Source of the DNA: Muscardinus avellanarius
Taxonomy: Eukaryota > Chordata > Mammalia > Rodentia > Gliridae
DNA length: 64,000 bases
Reading direction: 5' to 3'
Assembly (NCBI GenBank): GCA_963383645.1
Contig: OY726565.1
Location: 41,505,944-41,569,943 of the forward strand
Shown one piece after another: positions 1 to 10,580 of the stretch. Positions within the stretch are counted from its first letter, which is position 1; the number at the start of each line of letters is the position of its first letter. The notes under the pieces were generated by a model that did not search any database, was not told the origin of the DNA, and saw only the letters and a program-made list of their open reading frames with translations. A program made the position numbers and the translations under genes.

Positions 1-117
1 ATACCCTGGGTTAGATCCTTAGAAAAAAAACAAAAGGAAAAGGAAAACACATTTGCTTTTTGAGGACAGTTAAATACAAAGTAAGTTAATAAATACAGGA
101 CTGAAATGGCAAGAAGA

Positions 118-322
118 GCTGGGCATAGTGGCGCACACTTGTAATCCCCGAGCTTGGGAGGCGGGAGACAGGAGGATCGCGCAGGTTTGAAGCCAGCTGG
201 GCTGGCTTAAGAGACCCTGTTTCCAAATAAAAATATTTTAATAAAAAGGTCTGGGAGTGTAGCCCGGAGGTAGAAGGGTTTCCAGGAACCCCAGTACCAC
301 CAAAAAAAAAAAAAAAAAAAAA
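118..322 (+). mobile_element. B1-dID dimeric SINE, type A
   Basis: Left half begins gctgggcatagtggcgcac and has the cttaagagaccctg signature; right half is the ID-like ctgggagtgtagcccggagg followed by tccaggaaccccagtacc and a long A tail. Perfect 12-bp target-site duplication atggcaagaaga at 106-117 and 323-334. Confidence 0.9.
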
Positions 323-323
323 A

Positions 324-786
324 TGGCAAGAAGATAGGATGAGTGCTTCCTAGTTCCTTCCCACACCCACGGCAATATCACTCATTGGTTCACAACAGTC
401 CTCATTCTGAGCCCAAGTGCCACCTTAGGAAGTTCAACACGCAGTCAGTATAGATGCTAATATATGAAATGAGGCTTGGTTGTTATTCCCAGTCTGTTTC
501 TATTGCCAACTTCCCCATAAGTTTTTGCTGCATATGCAAAGTTAACTCTCCATAACACACATGAGTCTTAAAAGTTGCCACAAGTTAGTGGTAAGGCAAA
601 TGCACTGACCTCATCCAACCTCCCACAATAACAAAGGAACAGAGAACTATTGTCTACTTCTACAATATTCCAGAATACATAAAGAGCTTTGCCATATCTG
701 GCTATTCATTGATCTTTCTTAAAGAAACAACCACTTCTATTTTCTTTCTAACCTATTGGCTATAACTTTGTGAAAGTTATAAAATT
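324..786. other. Unassigned intronic DNA
   Basis: AT-rich single-copy-looking sequence between the first SINE and the chimeric L1. I see no gene, clear repeat or strong regulatory motif in it. Confidence 0.5.
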
Positions 787-813
787 TAAAAATAATCCAG
801 AGGGACTTCCGGG

Positions 814-822
814 AAGATGGCG
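814..822 (+). promoter_or_regulatory. YY1-like site at the L1 5' end
   Basis: aagatggcg sits about 15 bases from the element start, as in the human L1 5' UTR, where YY1 fixes the transcription start. It implies that this copy kept its start-site element. Confidence 0.5.
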
Positions 823-1604
823 ACCGAGAAAAGCGGGGCTTAAGAGCCCCGCTAACAACCAATCTCCATTACCACAAAATCAGCACCTTTCATAGCAAGA
901 AAACACCATCACCAGAGAAACAAAAAAATCACCAGGCTCCAGAGAGAAAGCGGACTGAGAACAGAGCTCAGAGCCACAGAGGAGATACACCGGCCTCACG
1001 CCCGAGGACGCGGCAGCAGCGCCATACTGCCGGCGGCAGCAGCAAGTTCACCGGACGGCTACAGCAAGCCGAGGTGAGCCGCTGAGAAACAGCCAGGCGG
1101 GACTTCTCAGCACAGGGAGCATCTAAAGCTCCCAGTGGCTGAGCTCAGCACACGCTGCAGGGATTCAGAGTGGAACTCAAAATCAAGAAGAAATATGCCA
1201 TCCTCGTGGCCTAGGGCGTAGCAGCGGCGCCATATTGCCACCAGCGGCAGCAGCAGCGAATTCACTGAATTCACCGAGTCCAGTACAGCTACATCTGCGT
1301 AATCAAGAACAGTGAGTCAAATTGCGGGCCACAGAGGAGAAATCCCAGTACTGTACTCCCTGGGACTTGACCCGGTGGGGGAGTGGCGGTGGCAGAGATA
1401 TCACACCATAGGAGAACGTGCAACCTGGCACCCCCCACAGTCTAACGCAGCCTCTATCGACTCTCTGGGTCAGAGACTCTGTGATAAAACCCAGTAAAGG
1501 AGTAGTAGGAACTGAGATACTACTTACTCGAGATCCAGAACACCTTAAGTGAAGTCATAGTGACCCAAAGGAAGAACCCAGAGAAGGCACAAACTTTCAA
1601 AATC

Positions 1605-2522
1605 ATGGGAAAGAGGAATAACAATGGAGCAATGAATGTCCACAACCCCACAACATCAGAACCCGATAAAACAGAAAATCAGAGATTTCTAGAAGATCAA
1701 ATCAGGAAAATAACTGTAGAAATAATAGAGGTGCTTCGAAAAGAACTCAGAGAGAGCCAAAAAGAGATAAAGGATGCAATTAATGAAGTAAAGGCCTCAA
1801 TTCAAAGCACAAACAACCGATTAGACCACATGGAGAACAGAATCTCGCTCTTAGAAAATGATCATTCCAAAAATGAACTTATAGTTTCTAATCTAGAAAA
1901 AAATATCCGACAGCAGGAATCTGACATTGAAGAAATATGGGCCCATTTTAAGAGAGCTAACCTAAGAATAATTGGAATAGAGGAGGGAAAAGAAAGTGAA
2001 ACCAAAGGGATCAACAATCTCTTCAAGGAAGTAATAGCAGAAAATTTTCCAAACATAGAGCAAGAGGTCGATACACAGGTCCAGGAAACTTATAGAACTC
2101 CCTTTAGACAGGATCAGAAAAGAGGATCCCCACACCACATAATTGTCAAAATGACCAATGTGGAAGCCAAGCAGAGAATCTTAAAGGCAACAAACAGAAA
2201 GGGCCAAGTGACATTCAGAGGCAAACCAATTAGAATCACTCCAGACTTCCCAAACCAAGTCATGAGAGCCAGAAGGGCTTGGAGTAACATATTCCAAACT
2301 CTGAAAGAAAACAACTTCCAGCCAAAAATTTCCTACCCAGCAAAACTTTCTATCAAATTAGATGGAGAAATAAGAAGCTTCCATGACAAACAGAAACTGA
2401 AGAAATTTATGTCTTCAAAACCAGCACTAGAGAAAATACTCAAAGAGATTAACTACAAAGAAGAAATAGGTAACACACACCAGAACCAGAGAAACAAGAT
2501 TTTCCATCCAACAGACAACTAA
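1605..2522 (+). CDS. L1 ORF1 protein (RNA-binding chaperone), open in copy 1
   Basis: 305 codons from the ATG of MGKRNNNGAMN to TAA. The frame is open a further 15 codons upstream to a GTG, but MGKR matches the usual L1 ORF1p start. Charged heptad-like coiled coil about residues 25-110; RRM about 111-215, with LRIIGI (120-125), HHIIVKM (177-183) and RGKPIRIT (205-212); C-terminal domain about 220-290, with NNFQPKISYPAKLS (236-249). ORF1p trimerises, coats L1 RNA and is needed for retrotransposition; it can also act on other RNAs. No stop or frameshift is visible. Expression is unknown. No ORF2 accompanies it, so the element could not move on its own. Confidence 0.9.
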   Translation: MGKRNNNGAMNVHNPTTSEPDKTENQRFLEDQIRKITVEIIEVLRKELRESQKEIKDAINEVKASIQSTNNRLDHMENRISLLENDHSKNELIVSNLEKNIRQQESDIEEIWAHFKRANLRIIGIEEGKESETKGINNLFKEVIAENFPNIEQEVDTQVQETYRTPFRQDQKRGSPHHIIVKMTNVEAKQRILKATNRKGQVTFRGKPIRITPDFPNQVMRARRAWSNIFQTLKENNFQPKISYPAKLSIKLDGEIRSFHDKQKLKKFMSSKPALEKILKEINYKEEIGNTHQNQRNKIFHPTDN

Positions 2523-3639
2523 GATTTGTTATCTGTGGAGATTCACTATTTATGTTAGTCTTTTACCTATCTCTAAATGGTATTGTTTGCCTTTATTGTT
2601 GTTAATTTTTAGGATTTCTAGTTAGAATATTAATATACCTTCAGATATAGCATTTGGAAATATTTTATCCAATTCTATTAGAAACTTTTAACTCTGTTTA
2701 CATTGTCTTTGGATATACAATATTTTTTTTTATTTTTTTAGGGAGTTTGTATACTCTTCTGTTGCCTGTGCCATTGAAATCATATCCAAGAAATCACTGC
2801 CGATTTCAATGTTGTGAGGTTTTATGACCCAGATTTTCTCCTAAAAGTTTATAGTCTTAAGATTTATATTTAGGTCTTTTATCTATTTTGAGTTAATACT
2901 TGTATGAGGGATTAGGTAAGGGTCCAATTTTATTCTTTTCCATGTAATTATTATTTTTCAACAATATTTAGTTAAAAGATTATTATTTCCACCACCAAAT
3001 GTTCGTGGAAACCTTGTCAAAAATAACTTGACAATATAGGGAAGAATTTAGCTCTAGGCTTTTATTTAACTCCAATGGTTTATATATCTGCCTTTAGAAT
3101 AGTACTACACTGTTTCAATTATTGTAGCTTTATATGGTTTGAAATCAGAAAATATATATCTTCTAGCTTTGTTCTTTTTCAAGATTGTTTTGGGTATCTA
3201 GAGTCCATATTCCATATTAGGATAGATTTTTTTTCTGAAAAATAAATATATAAATATATGATAGTTTCACCTAAAAAAATAGAAAAAAATATTCTCTGGT
3301 AAGAAAGAAAGTAAAAAGAAATATTGAAATGTTATCTTTAAGTCATCAAAAGCTTGGTATCAGACAAATGAAACTGTTCTGTGAGATTATCATTGTTAAT
3401 TTTGGATAAATTGCTATAATACTAGATGTAAACCACTAAGCCAAGCATGGGAGGGAGGAATGGGGAAAGAATGGGGTGGGGATCAGGTGGGGGCTGACTG
3501 GGCAATGTGTGCGTGTATGTCTACAAAAGTTTGTATCCCACTATGATGTATGAATACAGTGCACCAATAAAAAAAATTATAAAAAAAATAAAAAATAAAA
3601 ATAATCCACCATAAAAGTCGTGGATGTTAGACCTGAAAG

Positions 3640-3765
3640 ATATTCAGAAATAATAAAGTCCTAATTTTACAGATAGAGAAATAAGACTCAAAGCATATAA
3701 TGACTTTTTCAAGGTCACACAGCCAATCATAAGTAGGTCTGAGGTATATCTGCAGGAGGTCTCTG
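3640..3765 (+). mobile_element. MIR SINE fragment
   Basis: Degenerate but readable MIR core: attttacagatagagaaat followed by ttcaaggtcacacagcc and a downstream tctgtgctagacccatcc part. Ancient mammalian tRNA-derived SINE. Confidence 0.75.
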
Positions 3766-4504
3766 TGCTAGACCCATCCTTTCTACACAACATTCTATCT
3801 CCTACTGCTCAACCTGAAGTAGGTTGATCCTCAAGAGGAGATACGTACCAACCTTTTCCTTGTAGATATGCCTTCAAGGCAGTGGGAACAGGACTAAGTG
3901 TTCTAAGATGGCAGTACTTTCTCAGGTGGAAGCCCAGTGTGAAACCTCAGCCTTGCAGGCAACTTAAATGCTCATCCTCTTGAATCTGCCACAAAGGCAC
4001 ACTGCACCATGGAAGATTCAAAAGGAAAATGTGTAGACAGCACAGGAAGGAGCCCAGATTTTCTGTGAGGAATAGGGTACTTCATCATTAAGCTGGGTCA
4101 ACAAAAGTCATTTCATTTTTTAAAAATATGCTAATACAGCCTCAAATACCAGAAAGCTTAAATGACAGGCACTTCATAGAGTTCATTTTTATTATTCTCA
4201 GCTGAAAAGTAAATAACACTCCCGCAGGTGTCCTTCATATTAAAAGGCTTTATTTGCCTGAAATAGAGACTCTTTATTGACTAAAACCTTATCTATATTT
4301 TACAAGACAAATGATTTTTCCCCATCAGCTTTCAAAGAGAAGTTGTTGCCAGTCCACACTAGACAAAGAAATCATCCTTATTAAAAGAAGTGGTACCACA
4401 GGAACTAAACTGAACGAACTCTCAGTGGCCATGGTGGTAACACTGTGAGCAGTAAAATAAGTAACCTGGTGCTGGATTATAACCCACCAAATAAAATAAA
4501 TATT
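3766..4504. other. Unassigned intronic DNA
   Basis: No gene or repeat that I can name. Open frames here are short and overlap the neighbouring SINE on the other strand. Confidence 0.4.
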
Positions 4505-4723
4505 GAGTAAGGCATGGTGGTCACACCTACAATCCCAATACTTAGGGGATGAGATGGGAGGGTCGTAAGCTAGAGGACAGCCTGAGCAACGTGGCAAGGC
4601 CCTCTGCAACTTATTAAGACCCTGCTCCCAAATAAAAATTAAATAAAAGAGGGCTAGGGGTTCAGCTTGAAGGTAGACTGCCCCTGAGTTCAGTCCCCAG
4701 TACAATAAATAAATAAATAAATA
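4505..4723 (+). mobile_element. B1-dID SINE, type B-like
   Basis: Begins gagtaaggcatggtggtcac, carries ccctctgcaacttattaagaccc and ends ccccagtaca with an (AAAT)n tail. Confidence 0.82.
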
Positions 4724-4782
4724 ATCAATATTGATAAATGAGTGAGTAGAATAGAGAAGTCGAGATAAACATTATAAAATTC

Positions 4783-4784
<2 letters not shown>

Positions 4785-4833
<49 letters not shown>
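4785..4833. repeat. (AT)n microsatellite
   Basis: Alternating AT run with one G interruption. Confidence 0.95.
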
Positions 4834-4835
<2 letters not shown>

Positions 4836-5023
4836 CTCTATCCAGGAGGTAGGATCTAATTCCCCACCCATAAGAAGAGTTATATTCTTGGTGACTGACT
4901 TCTGAAAAATGAAGAAAAAAGGGGGGAAAATAGCAACTTTACAATGGAGAATCCCAGCAAACTCTACCTTAACCCACTTTGTCCCAAGGCTCTATATGTA
5001 GAACACTTGTAAAAATGTAAATT

Positions 5024-5229
5024 GAGCTGGACATAGTGGTACTCTTATAATCCCAGTACTTGGGAGGCTGATACAGGAGGATCGCAGGTTCAAGGCCAGC
5101 CTCAGCAACTTAGTGAGGCACTCACCAACTTAGTGAAACCTTATTTCAAAATAAAGAATAAAAAATAGTTCTGGGAGTGTATCTTGGAGTTAGAATGCCC
5201 CTGGGTCAATCCCCAGTACCAAAAAAAAA
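5024..5229 (+). mobile_element. B1-dID SINE, type C
   Basis: gagctggacatagtgg to ccagtacc plus A9. Flanked by the direct repeat gtaaattgag (5017-5026 and 5230-5239). Confidence 0.85.
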
Positions 5230-5256
5230 GTAAATTGAGTAACAAATATACCACTT

Positions 5257-5345
5257 ATACTAACTCTTAAACAAATATATATATATATATTTGTTTAAGA
5301 GTTTATATATTATATATATATATATTTGTTTAAGAGTTAGTATAT
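5257..5345. repeat. AT-rich perfect palindrome with a third arm
   Basis: 5262-5303 is a perfect 42-bp inverted repeat centred on an (AT)n core, with arms of the form aactcttaaacaaat / atttgtttaagagtt. A further arm at 5321-5345 pairs with 5257-5280 (arm core ctaactcttaaacaaat). The DNA can therefore form alternative hairpins or a cruciform. Confidence 0.9.
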
Positions 5346-5412
5346 ATATATATGTATATATATACACTGTCTATATATATAGATAGATAGATATAGATAT
5401 AGATATAGAGAG

Positions 5413-5451
<39 letters not shown>
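5346..5451. repeat. TA / TAGA / (TG)n microsatellite block
   Basis: TA-rich run, then tagatagatagatatagata, a short GA run and (TG)n at about 5418-5451; the latter adjoins the tail end of a minus-strand SINE. Confidence 0.9.
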
Positions 5452-5453
<2 letters not shown>

Positions 5454-5590
5454 TATTAGGGGTGGAACCCAGGGACTTTCTACCTCCAGGCTATACTCCC
5501 AGACCTATTTTATACTTTATTTGGAAACAGAGTCTCACTAAGTTGCTGAGAGCCTCACTGGGATTACAAGCATGTGCCACCACACCCAGC
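5451..5590 (-). mobile_element. B1-dID SINE, type D, internally deleted
   Basis: Reads as reverse complement from the ID half (ggtattaggggtggaaccc) to accacacccagc. Most of the middle B1 part is missing after gagagcctcactgggatta. Confidence 0.8.
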
Positions 5591-5799
5591 AGGAACAATT
5601 ATTATTTTTTAGAGGTCTATTCATTTGAGAAAAGTAATAGCTGAATGATTAGAGTTTGAAAATACATATGTATATATTTCCATGTGTTTTTGAAAATATA
5701 TATAAATATAATTCTAGATTACTGTTTCCAATTTTTAATACATTTGTGTCAATTTCATTAAAATATTTGCAGAATTGAAAACTAGGAATTTAAGGATTA

Positions 5800-6195
5800 A
5801 TGTCTCTTAAGGTGATGAAGGTGATGAAGGTTGATGTTTCAGTTAGTATTCTCACTGATAAATCCCAGAAAACTTGATTAAAACCACTTAGAGGAAGGAA
5901 GATGTATTTGCTCACAATTCTAAAGATGTCAGGGGTTCGGTCCGTATTCAGCCAGGTGAAGTCTGCAGAGCTCAGGGCATGGTGCAGGGAGCAAAACAGA
6001 AGAGCACAGGGTTCTGTTTTCACACCAAGGAGGCCAGAGGGGGGAAGCAGAAAGGAAGGGGAGGAGGGACCATATGTAATCCCCAATAGCATACCCCCAC
6101 GGACCCCTCCTCAGTAATCAATCCCCACCTCCAACATGGCTGCATTGTCTATGTTCGGTCTAGGGGGATATTCTAACCCCAACCTGTAACAGTAA
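5800..6195. mobile_element. Probable MaLR-type LTR relic
   Basis: Contains the pattern usual for rodent MaLR LTRs: tgctcacaattctaaagatg, then agctcagggcatggtgcag, then cccccacggacccctcctca and caatccccacctccaacatgg. Assignment by pattern only; orientation likely minus or plus not settled. Confidence 0.45.
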
Positions 6196-6517
6196 CATCA
6201 CCAGTGATGTCATACAAATGTCATGTTCTTTGATATAATAAGAAGGGGAACTTCATTCTACAGGATACCTGGCCAGTAATTCTCAAAAGAGTCAAAGTCA
6301 TAAAAAATAGCAAAGATTAAAAACTGTCATAGGCCAAAGGAGACTAGAAAGTTATGAAACTAAATACAATGTGGTATCTTGCATTGAAAAAGAGAGAAGT
6401 CATTAATGGAAATATTGAATAAATTCAAATAAAACCTGGAGTTTAGTGAATAGTAATAAACCAACAGCACTTTCTTAGTTCTGAAATATATACTATACAA
6501 ATGAAAATGTTTACCAT

Positions 6518-6714
6518 CAGCCAGGCTCAGTGGTACACACCTGTAATCCCAAAGCTTGGGAGGCTGAGACAGGAAGATCACAGGCTCAAGGCCAGTCTCA
6601 GCAACAGCAAGACTCTCAGAAACTTATCAAGACCCTGTCAAAATAAAAGAGAAAGGGCTGGAAGTGTAGCTCAGAGGTAGAATGTCTCTGGGTTCAATCT
6701 CCAGTACCAAAAAA
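6518..6714 (+). mobile_element. B1-dID SINE, type C
   Basis: agccaggctcagtggtacac to ctccagtacc plus short A tail. Confidence 0.85.
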
Positions 6715-7154
6715 GTCTCTAATTATAAACATATGTTTTAGACAAACTCTTCAAATTGAGGAAACTTTTATCAGTTACCTAGAGTATTATAATATCTAAC
6801 TGTTATATTATCATCTCAAAGGTGACAACACCATTTTGCCAGTCAATGTATTCTTTTTCTGATACCCTGTCCTCTAAATTACCTTCCTTATCCTCTCAGG
6901 CCATCCTATGCTTTCACTATCCCACCCAAACTATCACCCTCTACTCATCTTACCTATATCCCCAGATCTCATTTCAGAAACCTCAACTATGATTAACATT
7001 TTTATTTGTTTTCTAAACCATAAGCCTTCAGAATGACTTGGTGAATGAGTGGACCTGACTTAGTGGGTAAAAAACATATATTTATTTCTATTACACATCA
7101 ATGTTTGTAGCAAGAAATTTATCCCAGTGCAAAAATCCTTAGGGGAAATCATAT

Positions 7155-7298
7155 AACCAATGATGACCAACACTTACATACCACCTTCTGTGTTCTAATT
7201 ATTGTTCTATTTGATCTACATTCATTAACTCATTTGATCTTCAAATCACTCCAACTCTATGAGGAACATATCATCATGTCTAATTTGTGTGTGCGTGG
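7155..7298 (+). mobile_element. MIR fragment, interrupted by a SINE
   Basis: Recognisable spaced MIR words (ttctgtgttctaattattgt, catttgatcttcaaatcact). The following SINE at 7299-7493 seems to split it; continuation is plausible near 7500-7570. Confidence 0.45.
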
Positions 7299-7493
7299 AA
7301 GGAAGGGTAACTGGGGATTGAACGCAGGGGCATTCTACCTCTGAGCTACCTCCACAACCCTATTTTATTTTTTATTTTGAAACAGGGTTTTACTAAATTG
7401 CTGAGGACCTAGTTAAATTGCTGAGGAATGGCCTCAAACCTGTCTCAGCCTCCTAAGTACTGAAATTACAGGTGTGTGCCACCATGCCCAGCT
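7299..7493 (-). mobile_element. B1-dID SINE, type C
   Basis: Starts with actggggattgaacgcagg (ID half reversed) and ends gccaccatgcccagct. Confidence 0.83.
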
Positions 7494-7757
7494 CACCATC
7501 CCTAAATTAAAGAAGCAACTTTTTATCTAAGGGAATAGGGTAAGGTTAAAGAACTTCTTAGCCTTACACTACAATTGATGCATGACTAAGCCAGTGTTCA
7601 GAGTCCACACAAGTAGCCACCACTCTAAGCTTTCTTGCCAAAACATCTGACTCAGGAACACTTTTCAGAACAAAATAGAATTTGTGCAGTTAATTTAGTT
7701 TTCTAATGAAGAAACTAGACACAAAATATAAAACTTTCTCTAAGAAAAATGTTGTGA

Positions 7758-8029
7758 AGCCGGGCGTGGTGGCGCACGCTTGTAATCCCAGCATTCGGGA
7801 GGCTGAGACCGGAGGGTCGCGGTTTGCGGACAGCCTCAGCTTCTTAGTGAGGCCCTCTGCAACTCAGTGAGACCCAGTTTCAAAATAAAGAATAAAAAAT
7901 AGGGCAGGAGGTGTAGGTCGGAGGTCGAATGCCCCTGGATTCCACCCCCAGACCTTCAAAAAAAAAGAAGAAGAAAGAAAGAAGGAAGGAAAGAAAGAAA
8001 GAAAGAAAGAAAGAAAGAGAGAAAGAAAG

Positions 8030-8088
<59 letters not shown>

Positions 8089-8090
8089 GA
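7758..8090 (+). mobile_element. B1-dID SINE, type B, with a (GAAA)n tail
   Basis: Left half cgggcgtggtggcgcacgc, right half ggcaggaggtgtaggtcgg. Its tail has grown into a GAAA/GGAA microsatellite (7965-8090). Target-site duplication atgttgtga at 7749-7757 and 8092-8100 includes the microsatellite inside the element. Confidence 0.9.
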
Positions 8091-8100
8091 GATGTTGTGA

Positions 8101-9085
8101 GCAAGTGCCAGATAACTTATCCTTTTAGATAATGCTAGATACTATGGAAATCCTGATGGATGAGGAAAAAAGACATTCTTACCTCTCTCTATCTGCAAAA
8201 GATGATGCCCTGAAATAAAATAGTGTTCCCATGACTTAATCTCCCCAGTGTTCTGACTTTCACTAGAATGGTATAAATTGCAGGCTCTGTAGTATAGCCA
8301 CAAATAGAAAGCAGTGTGTACTGACAAATTTGGTTTATAATGATTCTTTCCTATTATTAATTTTATGAAAAAAACATTTGAATAGACCCTGGGGCTGCAG
8401 TGGTACTTTCTATGTCACAATTAAAGCAGAAACTAAAAGTTACAAATCCCCATGAAATTCCCATTTCTATTCCTAAATAGGATGCATTGATTTTTAACTA
8501 TGATTAGCTAATATTCCATTCTGCTAGACTAATAAAATTTAGTGTGTTGATATTAGTATTTGGATCAGTTCTGTAGAACATGTTTTGAGTGAAGCGTTAT
8601 CACAGTCCCTCCTCCGCCACTATGTGAAAAGCTAAGACAACATAAGAGATTTCTAGGTACTATTTAACCAGCACTGTTCTAATTAAAAATCATATTATCT
8701 ACTAAGAAATTGGTAGTGGTCATGAAACTATGTATTATTTTCCTAAGAAGATAAAAGGAACCTAAGAGAATTGAGGTTGAATCACTTCCTGAGTATAACC
8801 ATGATCTTTACCCTCTTCACTGCCCCAGAAATTATCTAAATGCTTAAGGAACTCTGCTTAACTGGTGCCCCAGACTCCACTGCCTGACTCTCATCATCCT
8901 CCTCCTCCTTTGCTGCTTTTTTTCCCCTCTCTTTATGTCACTTGCTCCGAAAATGCTCTCTATCCCAATAGAAAAGATATTGAGTAGAGTAGCAAAGAAA
9001 ACTATATAACAGCCCGGTTGTAAAAAGACAATCTCTCATTTTACTATACAATAACCACCACCTTGACTCCACATCCCCTTCCATA
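8101..9085. other. Unassigned intronic DNA
   Basis: No gene seen. A very degenerate MIR-like stretch may lie at about 8640-8800 (tattttcctaagaagataaa, then cacttcctgagtataacc), but I would not rely on it. Confidence 0.4.
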
Positions 9086-9089
9086 ACTA

Positions 9090-9500
9090 CTGCCTTATGT
9101 CTGTACTCTTTTTCAGCAAGGCCCTTAAAATAAGTGTGCTTGATCACTGTCTCTATTTTTTTCTCCTCCAACTCTTCCTTGAAGCTGCTTCATTCAGCCT
9201 TTCATTTCCATCAGTCAGGTCACTGATATCATCATATTACCCAGTCCATTCCCATCACCCCAGCTTTTCAGCAGTATTTATGCCACTGATCACTCTCTCT
9301 TGGTCTATAAGCTTTCTACATGTGGTCTTAGAATAAAATCACCTCTTCTCTTTTTCCTCCACCTCAACAGCTGCCCTTGACTGTCTGCTTTGCCGTTCTT
9401 CCATACATCCCTAGCTTTCCAACAGTGAAGGGCTCAAGGCCCAGTTTTCAGACCTGTGCAGTCTTAATTGCTGCCCACTTGAGTCTTCCTGGACCTAATC
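9090..9500 (+). mobile_element. L2 LINE relic
   Basis: Pyrimidine-rich L2 ORF-derived sequence: atgccactgatcactctctc, later ctcaaggcccagttttcaga. Ancient, heavily mutated; no coding capacity. Confidence 0.5.
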
Positions 9501-10130
9501 TTACCTGACCCTTCAAAAGAACATATTTTATGTGTTATTGTGCAGCAAACATCAAGACACTGTTAAAGAGAAAAAGTGTTGGAAGATGGCAAGCTGGATT
9601 TGTGACTAAAAATACAAAAGCACAAAATATAACTCCTGTTCTAAAAGGCTTAAGCATAAAATAAACCAGAACGTCACCTTAAAGAGCTGAGAAGGCAGCT
9701 GCCCAACCTGTAATATTTTTGATAATTTAACTATAAGTAAGTAAAAATGGATCAGGCATAAATACTACCTACCAGAAATATATAGTCTGCTAGGGGCAAT
9801 GAGAGCAGTTAAAAAACAAGGAAGAAAATGGTGTCACGAGAGAAATGACAATTAGGAGTTGAGGGAGCTCAGTAAAGAGCAGATTTAGACAGCTCCATAG
9901 AGCTGAGTTATTTTTGATGTTTTAAAATGCATGCTCTCAAAACAAATGCATCTTCTAGTTGCTGTACCATAAAATGAAATTTATAGCTTTTCATCCCTTA
10001 TCCAAACATCTTTCTATTTTCTCTATATTAGCCCCAGAATAAAAAAGTATTTTTATTAAAAACCACTATACCTAACAAATTTTAGCAACCTAATAAAACA
10101 TAACTGAGGATGAAGATATGTACATGTGCA
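9501..10130. other. Unassigned intronic DNA
   Basis: AT-rich, no feature recognised. Confidence 0.4.
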
Positions 10131-10132
10131 TA

Positions 10133-10147
10133 CACACACACACACAT

Positions 10148-10188
<41 letters not shown>
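10133..10188. repeat. (CA)n microsatellite
   Basis: CA run with a short TGCG interruption. Confidence 0.95.
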
Positions 10189-10189
<1 letters not shown>

Positions 10190-10220
10190 TGTTTTATTTT
10201 ATTAAAAAGATAGAGGTCTA

Positions 10221-10429
10221 GCTGGGCATGGTGGCACACGCTTGTAATCCCCACGCTTGGGAGGCAGAGACAGGAGGATGGCGCAGGTTCAAAGCCAGCC
10301 GTGCTGGCTTAAGAGACCCTGTTTCCACATTAAAAAAAAAGAAGAAGAAGAATAAAATAGGTCTGGGAGTGTAGCCCAGAGGTAGAAGGGCTTCCAGGAA
10401 CCCCGGTACCACCAAAAAAAAAAAAAAAA
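10221..10429 (+). mobile_element. B1-dID SINE, type A
   Basis: Type A signatures (cttaagagaccctgtttcc; cttccaggaaccccggtacc). Target-site duplication agaggtcta at 10212-10220 and 10430-10438. Long A tail. Confidence 0.9.
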
Positions 10430-10489
10430 AGAGGTCTAAAATGAAGAAATAAATACTTGGAACACAGATAAAATGTAGAAAGGTTGACT

Positions 10490-10580
10490 CAAGCCACTAG
10501 TCAACGGTCCAGTTGACTAGTCTGAAGCCAGGTCTGTCTGATTTCAAAGCCTATCTTCTTTCACTTTTCTAGCCTGCCTA
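10490..10580 (+). mobile_element. MIR 3' fragment (possible)
   Basis: gaagccaggtctgtctgatt and caaagcctatcttctttcac resemble the 3' part of MIR. Confidence 0.45.

Larger units (their letters stand above)
800..3595 (+). mobile_element. Chimeric L1-like retroposon, copy 1 (5' UTR, ORF1, antisense old-L1 piece, young L1 3' UTR)
   Basis: Bounded by a perfect 13-bp target-site duplication taaaaataatcca (787-799 and 3596-3608). Order: 5' UTR (800-1604) opening with acttccgggaagatggcg; ORF1 (1605-2522); a short spacer; about 500 bases (roughly 2740-3240) that read as the reverse complement of the C-terminal part of an L1 ORF2 of an older family; then an L1 3' UTR with a G-rich tract (3450-3500), the terminal motif tgcaccaataaa and an A-rich tail. 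No ORF2 is present in the sense direction. A second copy lies at 39887-42635. The design recalls HAL1 (half-L1) elements, with an added antisense segment. Confidence 0.88.

Noticed and set aside
2523..3240. Sense ORF2 start after ORF1 in the chimeric L1
   Set aside because: The sequence reads as L1 ORF2 only in antisense; no endonuclease start is present.
7880..8132. Frames encoding Lys/Arg/Glu or Ser/Phe/Leu repeats
   Set aside because: Translations of the GAAA microsatellite.
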